Made by a program: the position numbers and the translations under genes
In this document: positions 46,578-55,210 of the stretch, in pieces
Position numbering within the stretch: the first letter of the stretch is position 1
Layout of the letters: each line of letters begins with the position of its first letter
DNA from: Nonomuraea endophytica
GTDB taxonomy: Bacteria; Actinomycetota; Actinomycetes; Streptosporangiales; Streptosporangiaceae
Length of the DNA stretch: 64,000 bases
Assembly (NCBI RefSeq): GCF_014203235.1
Contig: NZ_JACHIN010000001.1
Span: 1,054,001-1,118,000 of the forward strand
Direction: 5' to 3'
The notes under the pieces: model-generated
What the model was told of the DNA's origin: nothing
The model's database searches: none
Seen by the model: the letters and a program-made list of their open reading frames with translations, nothing else

Positions 46578-47192
46578 ATGGCCGAACGCAAGCACGGCGT
46601 GCCCGCCCCGCCCACCGAGTCCGCGATCAGGTCAGGCGAGTGGGACGGCCGCGACCTCGACCACGAGACGTTCCGCCGCGTGCTGTTCGTCGACGTCGAC
46701 ATGACCGAGATGATCAACCGCGGCTCCACGTTCGAGGAGTGCACCTTCTCGCAGGTGCGCTTCAACGTCTCCGAGCACGACGACTCCAGCTTCGTCAACT
46801 GCACGTTCAGGCGGTGCTCGTTCTTCGACGCCACGTTCCGGGCGTGCAAGTTCACCGGCAGCATGTTCGACGGCTGCACCTACGGCCTGCTCAAGGTCGA
46901 GGGCGGCGACTGGTCGTTCGTCGGGCTGCCCGGCGCCGACCTGCGCGGCAGCGCCTTCCACGGGGTGCGGCTGCGCGAGGCCGACCTGACGGGGGCGCGG
47001 CTGGAGAAGGCCGAGATCCTGCGTAGCGACCTGTCGGGCGCCTGGCTCCACAGCGCCGACCTGACCGCCTGCGACCTGCGCGGCAGCGACCTGGCCGCGC
47101 TCGACCCGCAGGTCACCACGGTCAAGAAGGCGATCATCGATTCGTTCCAGGCGACGGTGGTGGCCGCCGCGCTGGGCTTCGACGTGCGGTGA
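46578..47192 (+). CDS. Pentapeptide-repeat protein (McbG/Qnr-like)
   Basis: A 204-residue protein of A(D/N)LxX-type repeats (about 20-180), for example SFVNCTFRRCSFFDATFRAC and ADLTGARLEKAEILRSDLSG, folding as a right-handed quadrilateral beta-helix. Qnr, McbG and MfpA proteins of this shape mimic DNA and protect gyrase from quinolones or microcin; whether this one does is unknown. A last non-repeat helix (KKAIIDSFQATVVAAALGF) is shared by that subgroup. Last gene of the unit nhaA to here. Confidence 0.92.
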   Translation: MAERKHGVPAPPTESAIRSGEWDGRDLDHETFRRVLFVDVDMTEMINRGSTFEECTFSQVRFNVSEHDDSSFVNCTFRRCSFFDATFRACKFTGSMFDGCTYGLLKVEGGDWSFVGLPGADLRGSAFHGVRLREADLTGARLEKAEILRSDLSGAWLHSADLTACDLRGSDLAALDPQVTTVKKAIIDSFQATVVAAALGFDVR

Positions 47193-47197
47193 TTCCG

Positions 47198-48388
47198 CTA
47201 GTCGCAGCGCTGGGTGCTGGCCGGGCTGACGTCGGCGCGCCCTGCCGTCGCGTCGGGGCGGACCTCGTCGGCGGTCAGGACGTACCCGGTCTCCTCCTGG
47301 CTGATGGCCGCGGCGAAGATCACGCCGAAGACCTTGCCGTCGACGGTGAGCAGCGGGCCGCCGGAGTTGCCGGGCAGCACCTTGCCGCGGATCTGGTAGA
47401 CCTGCCGGGTGACGTTCATGCTGCGGTAGATGTCCGGGCCCTTGGCGGGGATCTTGCTGCGGATGCGGGCCGGCTCGGCGGTGAAGCCCTTGCCCTTGGG
47501 GTAGCCGGCGATGATCGCGCTGTCGCCGCTCTTGGCCTGGCCGTCGAACTCCAGGTCGGGCAGGTTGAGGCCGGGCACGTGCAGGATCGCGATGTCGCGC
47601 TGCGGGTTGTAGCGGACCACGGTCGCCGAATGCTTGTTGCCGCCCTGGTCGATGACCTCCAGGTCGCGGGTCACGCCGGCGACCACGTGCGCGTTGGTCA
47701 TGATCCGGTCGGGCTCGTAGACGAAGCCGGTGCCCTCGATGTGCTTGTTGCAGCTCTCGGCGTTGCCCTGGACCTTGACGATCGACGCGCGGGCCTTCTT
47801 GAGCTTGGCGCCCTGCAGCACGCTGACGTCGGGCGGCTCGACGTTCACCAGCTGGTCGCCGCCGATCGCGTCGAACACCGGCGGGAACTCGGAGTTGTCG
47901 ATGAACTGCTTGAACGGCTGCTGCCAGTTGCGCGCGGCCTGCGGGATCGCGTCGTCGACCGTGGTCAGCAGCAGCGAGTCCTTCACCTGGGTGACCAGCG
48001 GCGTGAACGACGTCGAGACGATCAGCGAGCCGATCAGCCACGCGATGACCAGCACCGACAGCGCGCTGGCGAACGTGCCGCCCACCGCGTCGGCCAGCTT
48101 CGCCGGCTCCCAGGTGACGTGCGAGCGGACCACCGCGCCGATCGTCGAGGAGGCGAACTGGCCGATCGTCGCCGTCAGGAAGACGATCACGATGGCGAGG
48201 AGTGCCTGCTCGGTCGGGCCGCTGACCACGGCCTTGGAGATCGGCGGCGCGATGAACACCCCGAGCACGGCCCCGCCCACGAACCCCACGAAGCTCATGA
48301 CGCCGATGATGAAGCCCTGCCGGTAACCCGAGATCCCGAAGGCGATCACGAGGCCGATCAAGATGAGGTCAAGCAGATCACCGCGCAC
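47198..48388 (-). CDS. marP: Membrane serine protease MarP (acid-resistance protease)
   Basis: A 396-residue protein: four membrane segments forming a CvpA-like domain (about 5-125) and an extracytoplasmic trypsin-like protease (about 195-396) with catalytic H234 (TNAHVV), D265 (RDIAIL) and S342 (GNSGGP). Cys213 and Cys395 match the regulatory disulfide of M. tuberculosis MarP (Rv3671c), needed for survival at acid pH. Convergent with the pentapeptide-repeat gene (5 bases apart). Gene order matches Rv3670-Rv3672c. Confidence 0.95.
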   Translation of the reverse strand: MRGDLLDLILIGLVIAFGISGYRQGFIIGVMSFVGFVGGAVLGVFIAPPISKAVVSGPTEQALLAIVIVFLTATIGQFASSTIGAVVRSHVTWEPAKLADAVGGTFASALSVLVIAWLIGSLIVSTSFTPLVTQVKDSLLLTTVDDAIPQAARNWQQPFKQFIDNSEFPPVFDAIGGDQLVNVEPPDVSVLQGAKLKKARASIVKVQGNAESCNKHIEGTGFVYEPDRIMTNAHVVAGVTRDLEVIDQGGNKHSATVVRYNPQRDIAILHVPGLNLPDLEFDGQAKSGDSAIIAGYPKGKGFTAEPARIRSKIPAKGPDIYRSMNVTRQVYQIRGKVLPGNSGGPLLTVDGKVFGVIFAAAISQEETGYVLTADEVRPDATAGRADVSPASTQRCD

Positions 48389-48469
48389 GCTTCAAAGGTA
48401 ACCAGCAACCGGGTCAAGTGTGCACGCGTTCGGCCAGGACGGGCTTACCCTCCGGGTTAGCGTGACGGC

Positions 48470-48790
48470 GTGAGCGTGCGCGAGATCGTCGAGGCGGCCC
48501 TGACCGACCCGGACCCCGCAGGACCCGTCAGAAGGCGCGCGATCAGCGCGCTGCGAGCGCGTGGGGACTCAGAGTCCTTCACCCTGGCCAGACGGCTGTG
48601 CGCGGCGGAGAGCGCGGCTGAGCGGCTGCTGGGGGTGCACATCATGGCCGACCTGAGCGCGTTCAGGCTCCGGTCGCTGCCGATCCTGCGCTACCTGGCC
48701 GTCGGCGACGACGATCCCGGCGTACGGCACGCCGCCCTAACCTCGGCGGGCCAGCTTGACGGCCTCGGGCGGCAGATCCTCGGTCACTGA
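48470..48790 (+). CDS. Short HEAT-repeat-like protein, possibly truncated
   Basis: A 106-residue, helical protein resembling HEAT/armadillo repeats (RRRAISALRARGDSESFTLA, then LRYLAVGDDDPGVRHAALTSA), starting GTG at 48470. Related HEAT proteins in actinobacteria are usually much longer, so this looks like the first two or three repeats only. Its last 54 bases overlap the 3' end of the convergent Nudix gene, unusual unless the end has been lost. No clear ribosome site; possibly leaderless. Confidence 0.5.
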   Translation: MSVREIVEAALTDPDPAGPVRRRAISALRARGDSESFTLARRLCAAESAAERLLGVHIMADLSAFRLRSLPILRYLAVGDDDPGVRHAALTSAGQLDGLGRQILGH

Positions 48791-49387
48791 CGGATCCCAC
48801 GGCCGCGCGAACCCGCTCATCCCCAGCACCCCGTCCAGCAGGCTGGCGGTGAAGCCCCACACCAGCATCCCGCGCACCCTGAACGCCGGGCCCGCGTAGC
48901 CGCCCGGATGGCGCAGCGTCACCCGGTTGCCGGGATCCACCAGCTCGGCGACCGGCACGCGCTCCACCGACTCGACCTCGTCGGGGGCCGCCGCGTGCAC
49001 GGCCGACGGCGCGTGCCACCAGCCCAGAACGGGGGTGACGCGGTTGTCGCTGCGCCAGATGTACACCTCGGGCATCGTGCACACGACCGTCACCCCCTGG
49101 GGCATAAGTCCGGTCTCCTCCTCGGCTTCCCTGAGCGCCGCGCGCACCGGGCCGCCGTCCTCCGGGTCCACGCCGCCACCGGGGAAGGCGGGCTGACCCG
49201 CGTGCCTGCGTCCGCGCGAGCTGCGCTGGATCAGCAGCACGTCGGGCCCCAAGGGGCCCTCGCCGAACAGCATCAGCACCGCCGCCCGCCTGCCTGCGCC
49301 GTTGGCGGGCGGGTGCATCTCTCGGGGAGGTGGAGTTTGTACGGCTTTCGCCGCCAGTTGGTCGAGCCAGTCGGGCACCTGCGTCAC
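48737..49387 (-). CDS. Nudix hydrolase (CoA/NADH-pyrophosphatase group)
   Basis: A 216-residue Nudix protein. The Nudix box GGGVDPEDGGPVRAALREAEEETGL fits G-x5-E-x7-REUxEExGU with one extra residue. The upstream LIQRSSRGRRHAGQPAFPGG resembles the UPF0035 motif of CoA-diphosphatases (Rv3672c at the equivalent place). Start GTG at 49387 with GGAGG upstream. Overlaps the convergent HEAT-like gene at its 3' end. Confidence 0.9.
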   Translation of the reverse strand: MTQVPDWLDQLAAKAVQTPPPREMHPPANGAGRRAAVLMLFGEGPLGPDVLLIQRSSRGRRHAGQPAFPGGGVDPEDGGPVRAALREAEEETGLMPQGVTVVCTMPEVYIWRSDNRVTPVLGWWHAPSAVHAAAPDEVESVERVPVAELVDPGNRVTLRHPGGYAGPAFRVRGMLVWGFTASLLDGVLGMSGFARPWDPSVTEDLPPEAVKLARRG

Positions 49388-49441
49388 GAACACCTCCAAC
49401 GCGATCGAGCCCTCGCAGCTTCCCACCGGGTTGTTTCTCGA

Positions 49442-50143
49442 TCAGGAGAACGGGCCGGGTCTCACGAGTTTCTGGGCGGCCTTCTCCTCCGTGGGGCCGG
49501 TGCCGTACGCGGGGCAGAGCACGGCCAGCGGGCACACGCCGCAGGCGGGCTTGCGGGCGTGGCAGATGCGGCGGCCGTGCCAGATGACCCGGTGAGAGAA
49601 GATCGTCCATTCCCGCTTGGGGATGAGCTCCCCGACCACGTGCTCGATCTTGACCGGGTCGGTCTCCTCGGTCCAGCCGAAGCGGCGTACCAGGCGCTGG
49701 AAGTGGGTGTCGACGGTCAGGCCGGGCACGCCGAACGCGTTGCCGAGGACCACGTTGGCGGTCTTGCGGCCCACGCCGGGCAGGGTGACGAGATCTTTGA
49801 GCTTGCCGGGGACCTCGCCTCGGTAGCGGTCGCAGACGGCCTGGGCCATGCCGATGATCGAATTGGTCTTGGCGCGGAAGAAGCCGGTCGACTTGATGAT
49901 CGTTTCCATCTCGGCACGGTCGGCGGCGGCGTAATCCTGCACTGTCGGATATTTCGCGAAAAGGGTTGGAGTAACCATGTTGACCCTTTTGTCCGTACAC
50001 TGCGCCGAGAGGATCGTCGCGACCAGCAGCTCAAGCGGGTTACCGAAGTCGAGCTCGCAGTGGGCGTCGGGGTAGGTTTCCGCCAGGATGCGATTCATCC
50101 GGCGCGCCCTGCGCACCAGGGCGAGTCTCGACTCAGTGGGCAT
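49442..50143 (-). CDS. nth: Endonuclease III (DNA glycosylase/AP lyase)
   Basis: A 233-residue Nth protein that removes oxidised pyrimidines. Helix-hairpin-helix [12 protein letters not shown] carries the catalytic Lys; VDTH carries the catalytic Asp. The C-terminal [4Fe-4S] cluster has C-x6-C-x2-C-x5-C ([17 protein letters not shown]). ATG at 50143. Followed by the Nudix gene 54 bases later; divergent from crp. Confidence 0.97.
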   Translation of the reverse strand: MPTESRLALVRRARRMNRILAETYPDAHCELDFGNPLELLVATILSAQCTDKRVNMVTPTLFAKYPTVQDYAAADRAEMETIIKSTGFFRAKTNSIIGMAQAVCDRYRGEVPGKLKDLVTLPGVGRKTANVVLGNAFGVPGLTVDTHFQRLVRRFGWTEETDPVKIEHVVGELIPKREWTIFSHRVIWHGRRICHARKPACGVCPLAVLCPAYGTGPTEEKAAQKLVRPGPFS

Positions 50144-50205
50144 CTCCCTAGCCTAAGTGCGTGGCGGGGAGTGGGGTGAGTCACAATGGCAGCAGAGGAG
50201 GCAGA

Positions 50206-50886
50206 GTGAACACCGAAGACGTGCTGGGCAAGGCCCCCCTGTTCGCCGCGCTCGACCGTGAGAGCGCAGCGGCGCTGCGCACGAGCATCACCGAAGTCCA
50301 GCTGTCCAAGGGACAGACGCTCTTCCATGAGAACGAGACGGGCGACCGTCTCTACGTCGTGCTCGAAGGCAAGATCAAACTTTCCCGACAGTCCCCGGAC
50401 GGCCGCGAGAACCTGCTGAGCGTGCTCGGCCCGAGCGAGATGTTCGGCGAACTGTCGCTGTTCGATCCCCGCCCGCGCACCGCGACCGCCACGGCTCTCA
50501 CGGATGTACGGCTGGCCGGACTGGGCCACGACGACCTGCGCCCCTGGCTGACCGGCCGCCCCGAAGTGGCCCTGCACCTGTTGCGCGCCCTGGCCCAGCG
50601 GTTGCGGCGCACCAACGACGTGCTGGCCGACCTGGTCTTCACGGACGTGCCGGGACGCGTGGCCAAGCAACTGCTCGACCTGGCGGAACGTTTCGGCGCC
50701 AAGACCGACGACGGCCTGCGCGTCCACCACGACCTGACCCAGGAAGAACTGGCCCAGCTGGTAGGCGCCTCCAGGGAGACGGTGAACAAAGCCCTGGCCG
50801 ACTTCGCCCAGCGAGGCTGGCTGCGTATCGAGGCCAAGGCGGTAGTGATCCTCGATATGGACCGCCTCCACAACCGCTCCCGCTAA
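50206..50886 (+). CDS. crp: CRP/FNR-family regulator (Crp)
   Basis: A 226-residue regulator. The cyclic-nucleotide domain (about 10-125) contains FGELSLFDPRPRTATA, the cAMP-binding phosphate cassette. The dimer helix and winged HTH follow (about 170-220, TQEELAQLVGASRETVNKAL). Equivalent to S. coelicolor Crp (SCO3571) and M. tuberculosis Rv3676, which control germination and many secondary-metabolite and stress genes. GTG at 50206 with GAGGAGG upstream. Divergent from nth, as in those genomes. Confidence 0.95.
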   Translation: MNTEDVLGKAPLFAALDRESAAALRTSITEVQLSKGQTLFHENETGDRLYVVLEGKIKLSRQSPDGRENLLSVLGPSEMFGELSLFDPRPRTATATALTDVRLAGLGHDDLRPWLTGRPEVALHLLRALAQRLRRTNDVLADLVFTDVPGRVAKQLLDLAERFGAKTDDGLRVHHDLTQEELAQLVGASRETVNKALADFAQRGWLRIEAKAVVILDMDRLHNRSR

Positions 50887-51271
50887 CCAAGCCCCAAAGG
50901 CAAGGTCCTCACCAGGGTCGCGCTCCGCGAAAGGCAAGAGCAAGGTCCTCGCAAAGGCGCGCTCCGCGCGAAAAGGCTCGGGCAGTTCTAAGTGGGGGGC
51001 CAAGCCCCAGCCTGGGCCTTCCGGCCCCCGGACCCCGAGCGCCGCCCAGCCACCGCCACAAAGGCACCAGGGGCGCTACGCGCCTTCGGGATGCCCGGAC
51101 CCCGAGCGTTGCCCAGCTACCGCTGTGCGCCTTCGGGATGCCCGGACTCCGAGCACCGCCCTCGCGCGCTGAACAGCCCCAGCGTTGATCCTGCCCTCCT
51201 GGCAACCGGCGAAGTGCCGATAGCTCACCTGGCGGAGGGATCGCACCAGCGAGGCCAGGTTCCAACTCCCC
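50887..51271. other. Intergenic region with direct repeats at the edge of an accessory block
   Basis: About 385 bases with no supported gene. Contains a 28-bp direct repeat with one mismatch (51080-51107 and 51127-51154, core TTCGGGATGCCCGGAC), a weaker third copy of its right half near 51030, and repeated GCAAGGTCCTC plus GCGCTCCGCG near 50895-50970. It marks the left border of genes not found at this place in the relatives I recall. Confidence 0.65.
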
Positions 51272-52138
51272 TCAGCGCGGAGTGAAGGCTTCGGCGTGGT
51301 CGAGTACCCACTGGTGGAAGGTGCGTGCCGGAGTGCCGGTCACCGTTTCCACCGTGCTGGTCAGGGTGGGCGCGGGCGCGTTGAGCATTGCCGCATAGCC
51401 GTCAAGCAGGACGTCCACGAAGGAATCCGGGAAGGAGTCGTCGGCGAGCAGGCGCTGCCTGGCCTCTTCTCGGGACGACTCCTGCCACCGCAACGGGCGG
51501 CCGAGTGCCTGGCCGATGATGTGTACCTGTCCGGCCTGGGTCAACACCTGTGGCCCGGTTAGCCGGTAACAAGCCCGCTCATGTCCGTCCTCGGTCAGCG
51601 CGTGTACCGCGACGGCGGCGATGTCGGCCTCGTGCAGCATCGCCATCGCGACCGCCCCGTACGGCCCGGCGACCGTGTCACCGGCGCGGATCTGGCCGGC
51701 CCACCACAGCGCGTTGGCCGCGAACGTGCTCGGTCGCAGCACGGTCCAGGGCAGGCCGGACTCGGCGAGGAGCCGCTCGACCTCGGCGTGCGAGCGGCCC
51801 ACCGGGCTGGTGTTCCGCTCTGGGGCCGGCCCGTCCTGAACGGCCCCGGACGACAACAGCACCACGCGGCGGCAGGCATGGCGCTTGATCACCTCCAGAA
51901 TCCCCGCCATCGGCCCGGCGTTGTGGAAGGGCCACATGAGGAAGACCGCCTCCACCCCGTCCACGCATGCCTCCAGGCTCGCCGGATCGGCGAGATCACC
52001 GCGCATCGCCTCAGCGCCCTCGGGCAGCTTCACGGTCAGCGGGCTGCGGGTCATCGCCCGTACGGCTGTCCCACGCCGGGCAAGCTGGGCCAGAACCTGA
52101 CCTCCGACATTGCCGCCGGCACCAGTCACCAGGATCAT
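51272..52138 (-). CDS. NmrA-family NAD(P)-binding protein, second paralogue
   Basis: A 288-residue Rossmann protein with TGAGGNVGGQV at the N-terminus and the same C-terminal motifs as the SoxR-box gene at 7528 (LTGPQVLTQAGQVHIIGQALG, and HQWVLDHAEAF at the end). Most like NAD(P)H-binding NmrA proteins such as QOR2-type quinone reductases. ATG at 52138 with AAAGG eight bases upstream. Divergent from an Lrp/AsnC regulator (117 bases), the likely controller. No SoxR box is seen here. Confidence 0.9.
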   Translation of the reverse strand: MILVTGAGGNVGGQVLAQLARRGTAVRAMTRSPLTVKLPEGAEAMRGDLADPASLEACVDGVEAVFLMWPFHNAGPMAGILEVIKRHACRRVVLLSSGAVQDGPAPERNTSPVGRSHAEVERLLAESGLPWTVLRPSTFAANALWWAGQIRAGDTVAGPYGAVAMAMLHEADIAAVAVHALTEDGHERACYRLTGPQVLTQAGQVHIIGQALGRPLRWQESSREEARQRLLADDSFPDSFVDVLLDGYAAMLNAPAPTLTSTVETVTGTPARTFHQWVLDHAEAFTPR

Positions 52139-52255
52139 CCTCATCACCTTTCGCCTCGATTCGGGGAACGGGCGAAAGCCTCGCCGCCGTCATCGCCACC
52201 CCGCCAGTGACAGGGCGAAGGACGGCGGATTCCTCCATCTTGATAGCCTCGGCCG

Positions 52256-53197
52256 GTGGATTCGGTCGACGAAGGACTCGTACACGCTCTGCAACTGGAC
52301 GGCAGAGCGCCGTTCAGCCAGATCGCCAAGGTCCTGGACGTGTCCGAGCAGACCGTCGCCCGCCGCTACCGGAAACTGCGCTCCACCGGAGCGATCCGGG
52401 TGGTGGGCGGCGCCGACGGAGCGCGGCTGGGCTACACCTCGTGGACCATCCGGTTGCGTACGACCCCTGACGCGGCGCTGGCCCTGGGCACCGCGCTGGC
52501 CGGTCGCGCCGACACGTTTTATGTCCATCTGCTCTCCGGCGGCACCGAGATCTCCTGCTTCACCCAGGCCCGTCTCGAAGCCGGCGAGGCGTCGCTGCTG
52601 GACAGGTTGCCGCGGACCGGGAAGGTTCTCGGGTTGAGCGCGCATTCGCTCCTGCACGGTTTCGTGATCCCCGGTGGATGGGCGGGGCTGGCCGTTCTGG
52701 AGGAAGAACGCGCCGCACGACTCAGGTTCACGTCCAGCCCCGAAGATCAGGTCACTACCGACTCGGCCGATCACGCGCTGCTGGACGCGCTGGCCGCCGA
52801 CGGGCGCACGGGCCATGCAGATCTCGCCACCGCGACCGGCTGGTCGGAGTCGACGGTCCGGCGGCGGCTGGACCATCTGCGCCGCTCCGGCGCGCTGCTG
52901 ATCCAGCTCGAGTTCGATCCGCGCGCTCTGGGCTACCGGGCGCAGGCCAGGCTCTGGATGTCGGTACGGCCCGCGGGCCTGGTAGCCGTCGCCGAAGCGC
53001 TGGCCACCCATCCCGAGATCTCGTTCGTCGGCGTCACCACGGGCGCCACGAACCTCATGGCCGAGGTGATCTGCCGGGACAACGCCGACCTCTACCGCTA
53101 CCTGACCGAGCGGATAGCCAGTCTGGACGCCATCCAGACGATGGAGACAGCCCCGGTGACGCGCACACTCAAACGGATCGGACCACCTGGCTGCTAG
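52256..53197 (+). CDS. Lrp/AsnC-family regulator with duplicated domains
   Basis: A 313-residue protein made of two AsnC units: HTH 1 (about 5-50, LVHALQLDGRAPFSQIAKVL), an effector-like region (about 65-150), HTH 2 (about 175-220, ALLDALAADGRTGHADLATA) and the C-terminal RAM domain (about 230-305, with VGVTTGATNLMAEV). Double-length Lrp proteins are common in actinobacteria. Ligand unknown. Leaderless or weak ribosome site at GTG 52256. Likely represses or activates the divergent NmrA gene. Confidence 0.92.
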   Translation: MDSVDEGLVHALQLDGRAPFSQIAKVLDVSEQTVARRYRKLRSTGAIRVVGGADGARLGYTSWTIRLRTTPDAALALGTALAGRADTFYVHLLSGGTEISCFTQARLEAGEASLLDRLPRTGKVLGLSAHSLLHGFVIPGGWAGLAVLEEERAARLRFTSSPEDQVTTDSADHALLDALAADGRTGHADLATATGWSESTVRRRLDHLRRSGALLIQLEFDPRALGYRAQARLWMSVRPAGLVAVAEALATHPEISFVGVTTGATNLMAEVICRDNADLYRYLTERIASLDAIQTMETAPVTRTLKRIGPPGC

Positions 53198-53230
53198 TGA
53201 TTGTCAACCGCGCATGATTATGGTCCAGCG

Positions 53231-53767
53231 ATGACTGGACGATGGCAGATGATCGCGGCGCTGACCTTATGCGTGGCGATCTTCTCGGTGAACTGGACCG
53301 TGCTGAACGCCGCTGGATCGGACCTCCCCCTGACCCCGGCGACCGACGTCATGCTGACCTACGCCTACCCCGTGGCTCTCCTGGGCGTGCTGATCCCCGC
53401 CAAGGGCCGCCTGAACGTGCTGGTATGGGGCTTGACCGCCTTCGGCCTGGTCTCGGCCCTGGGCGCCTTCACGGAGAACGCCGGCATGCTCATCGCCTGC
53501 CGATTCGGGCAGGGGCTGGCGGCCGCGATCGTGCTGCGGGCCGGGTTCGAGCTCGCCAGGACGCATTTCCGGGGCACCACGTGGTGGCCGGTGGTGGCGA
53601 TCCCGGCGGTGGTGGCCTTGCTGGGGCTGATCTCCGGGCCCGTGATCGGCGCCGTCATCGCCGAATACGCGACCTTCCGATGGATCCTCCTGATCTGCGT
53701 GCCGCTGACCGTCATCGCCCTGGTGGCGGTGGCGCTCTTCACACCGCGTGCCCGTCCCGCGACCTAA
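53231..53767 (+). CDS. Half-size MFS-like membrane protein
   Basis: A 178-residue hydrophobic protein with five to six membrane segments. It resembles the N-terminal half of a 12-14-segment MFS drug exporter (first segment LTLCVAIFSVNWTVLNAAGSDL; the motif RFGQGLAAAIVLRAG; WWPVVAIPAVVALLGLISGPVIG). It ends in a short basic tail (FTPRARPAT) at a normal stop. Either a truncated exporter or a genuine half-transporter. No ribosome site is evident at ATG 53231. It follows the Lrp gene by 33 bases. Confidence 0.7.
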   Translation: MTGRWQMIAALTLCVAIFSVNWTVLNAAGSDLPLTPATDVMLTYAYPVALLGVLIPAKGRLNVLVWGLTAFGLVSALGAFTENAGMLIACRFGQGLAAAIVLRAGFELARTHFRGTTWWPVVAIPAVVALLGLISGPVIGAVIAEYATFRWILLICVPLTVIALVAVALFTPRARPAT

Positions 53768-53853
53768 GCGCGTACGGGTTTGTCCGGATAATTCCGCAGC
53801 GGCTTCACCAGGCACAACGTTCTTGTCAGCGTGATTCCTGGAACGACCGGTCG

Positions 53854-53872
53854 CGGAGCGCACGGCTCCGCG
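53854..53872 (+). promoter_or_regulatory. Leader hairpin before a secreted-protein gene
   Basis: Perfect 7-bp arms GCGGAGC (53854-53860) and GCTCCGC (53866-53872) with a 5-base loop, 20 bases before the TTG start. It may terminate upstream transcripts or control translation of the next gene. Confidence 0.4.
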
Positions 53873-53891
53873 CGGGCAGAGAGGAATCCCG

Positions 53892-54416
53892 TTGTCCAGA
53901 CTCGTCAAGTCCGCGTTCACCACGGTGGCGCTGTCCGGTGCGCTCGCGCTGCTGGCCACGTCGGCCGGCGCCGTACCCAGTTCCCAGAATGGCACGCAGA
54001 CCAGCGCGCAGCACTTCACCGGCGAGAACAGCCCCTGGACCGCCCAGACGGTCGGAGCCTGGGGCAATATCCCGACCGCGTCGGTCAACGTCACCGTGCC
54101 GGCGGGGACGACGCGGTTCGTGGACGCCCGCTTCACCGCCGAGTCCGTCTGTGTCGGCACCGCCACCGGCTGGTGCTCCGTGCGCATCGTCGTGGTCAAC
54201 GCCGCGGGGGCGACCACTGAACTGCAGCCGGTCGCGAGCACGGACTACAGGTTCGACAGCCCCGGTGACGCCGAGGAGGCGCACGCCCTGGAGCGCTTCT
54301 CCGCACCGCTGATCCCCGGAAACTACACCGTCCGGGTGCAGGCCCTGCGCATGACCGGCATCACCCAGTTCACCCTGGACGACTACGCGTTCGCCGTGGG
54401 CCTCATCGAGCCCTGA
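53892..54416 (+). CDS. Secreted protein of unknown family
   Basis: A 174-residue exported protein: signal peptide (about 1-28, ending ATSAGA), then a beta-rich domain (WTAQTVGAWGNIPTASVNV and FTAESVCVGTATGWCSVRI) with two Cys, probably a disulfide. I do not recognise a named family. TTG start at 53892 with AGAGGAA upstream. Convergent with the MBL gene, 5 bases apart. It belongs to the block that interrupts the usual crp-MBL order. Confidence 0.8.
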   Translation: MSRLVKSAFTTVALSGALALLATSAGAVPSSQNGTQTSAQHFTGENSPWTAQTVGAWGNIPTASVNVTVPAGTTRFVDARFTAESVCVGTATGWCSVRIVVVNAAGATTELQPVASTDYRFDSPGDAEEAHALERFSAPLIPGNYTVRVQALRMTGITQFTLDDYAFAVGLIEP

Positions 54417-54421
54417 GGCGG

Positions 54422-55210
54422 TCACTCGCCGGCCAGGTAGTCCAGCTGGGCTCGGACGGAGATCTCGGCGACCGGCCACAGGGAGCGGTCCACGTCCGCG
54501 TACACCACTTCGACGACCTCGCGCGGGGTCCTGGCGCCGTTCTTCCTGGCCTGGCGGATCTGGTCGAGGCGTTCGCGGCGGTGCGTGATGTAGCCGTCGA
54601 GCGCGCTCAGCGGGTTCGCCAGGACGGGGCCGTGGCCGGGCAGCAGGGCGTCGGCCCCCAGGTCCTCGGCGGTCTTCCTGAGGCGGTCCAGGCTGTGGAG
54701 GTAGTCGGTCAGGCCGCCGTCCTGGGCGATGACGGTGGTGCCGCGGCCCAGGACGGTGTCGCCGGTCAGCATCGCGCGGTCCTCCGGCAGCCAGAAGCAC
54801 AGGGAGTCGAAGGAGTGACCGGGCGTGGCGTACACGTGGAGCTCCACCCCTCCGGCCTTCACCACGTCGCCGTCGGTGAGGCCCTCCGAGCCCAGGCGGT
54901 GCAACGGGTCCAGGGCGTGGACCGGAGCGCCGACGAGTTCGGCGAAGCGCTTGGCGCCGCCGCTGTGGTCGTGGTGGCCGTGGGTGAGCAGGATGTGGCG
55001 GACCCGGCGTTCGCCCAGGTGGGCGACGACGCGGAGGAGGTGGGACTCGTCCGACGGGCCGGGGTCGACGACGATCACCTCGTTGGTGCCGATGACCCAC
55101 GTGTTGGTGCCGTCGAGGGTCATCATGCCCGGATTGGGGGCGAGGAGGTTCTCGGCGTGAGCCGTACGGGATCCGTCGGGGGTGTCGATCGGAATGTAGA
55201 GACCGCTCAT
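54422..55210 (-). CDS. MBL-fold metallohydrolase
   Basis: A 262-residue metallo-beta-lactamase-fold hydrolase. Zinc ligands: HGHHDH (motif 2), the His of ATPGHS, Asp in LTGDTVL and the last His in LPGHGP. The C-terminal helices (HRRERLDQI) match the LACTB2-like/RNase-type group (Rv3677c at the equivalent place). ATG overlaps the stop of the upstream Nudix gene (ATGA). Confidence 0.93.
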   Translation of the reverse strand: MSGLYIPIDTPDGSRTAHAENLLAPNPGMMTLDGTNTWVIGTNEVIVVDPGPSDESHLLRVVAHLGERRVRHILLTHGHHDHSGGAKRFAELVGAPVHALDPLHRLGSEGLTDGDVVKAGGVELHVYATPGHSFDSLCFWLPEDRAMLTGDTVLGRGTTVIAQDGGLTDYLHSLDRLRKTAEDLGADALLPGHGPVLANPLSALDGYITHRRERLDQIRQARKNGARTPREVVEVVYADVDRSLWPVAEISVRAQLDYLAGE

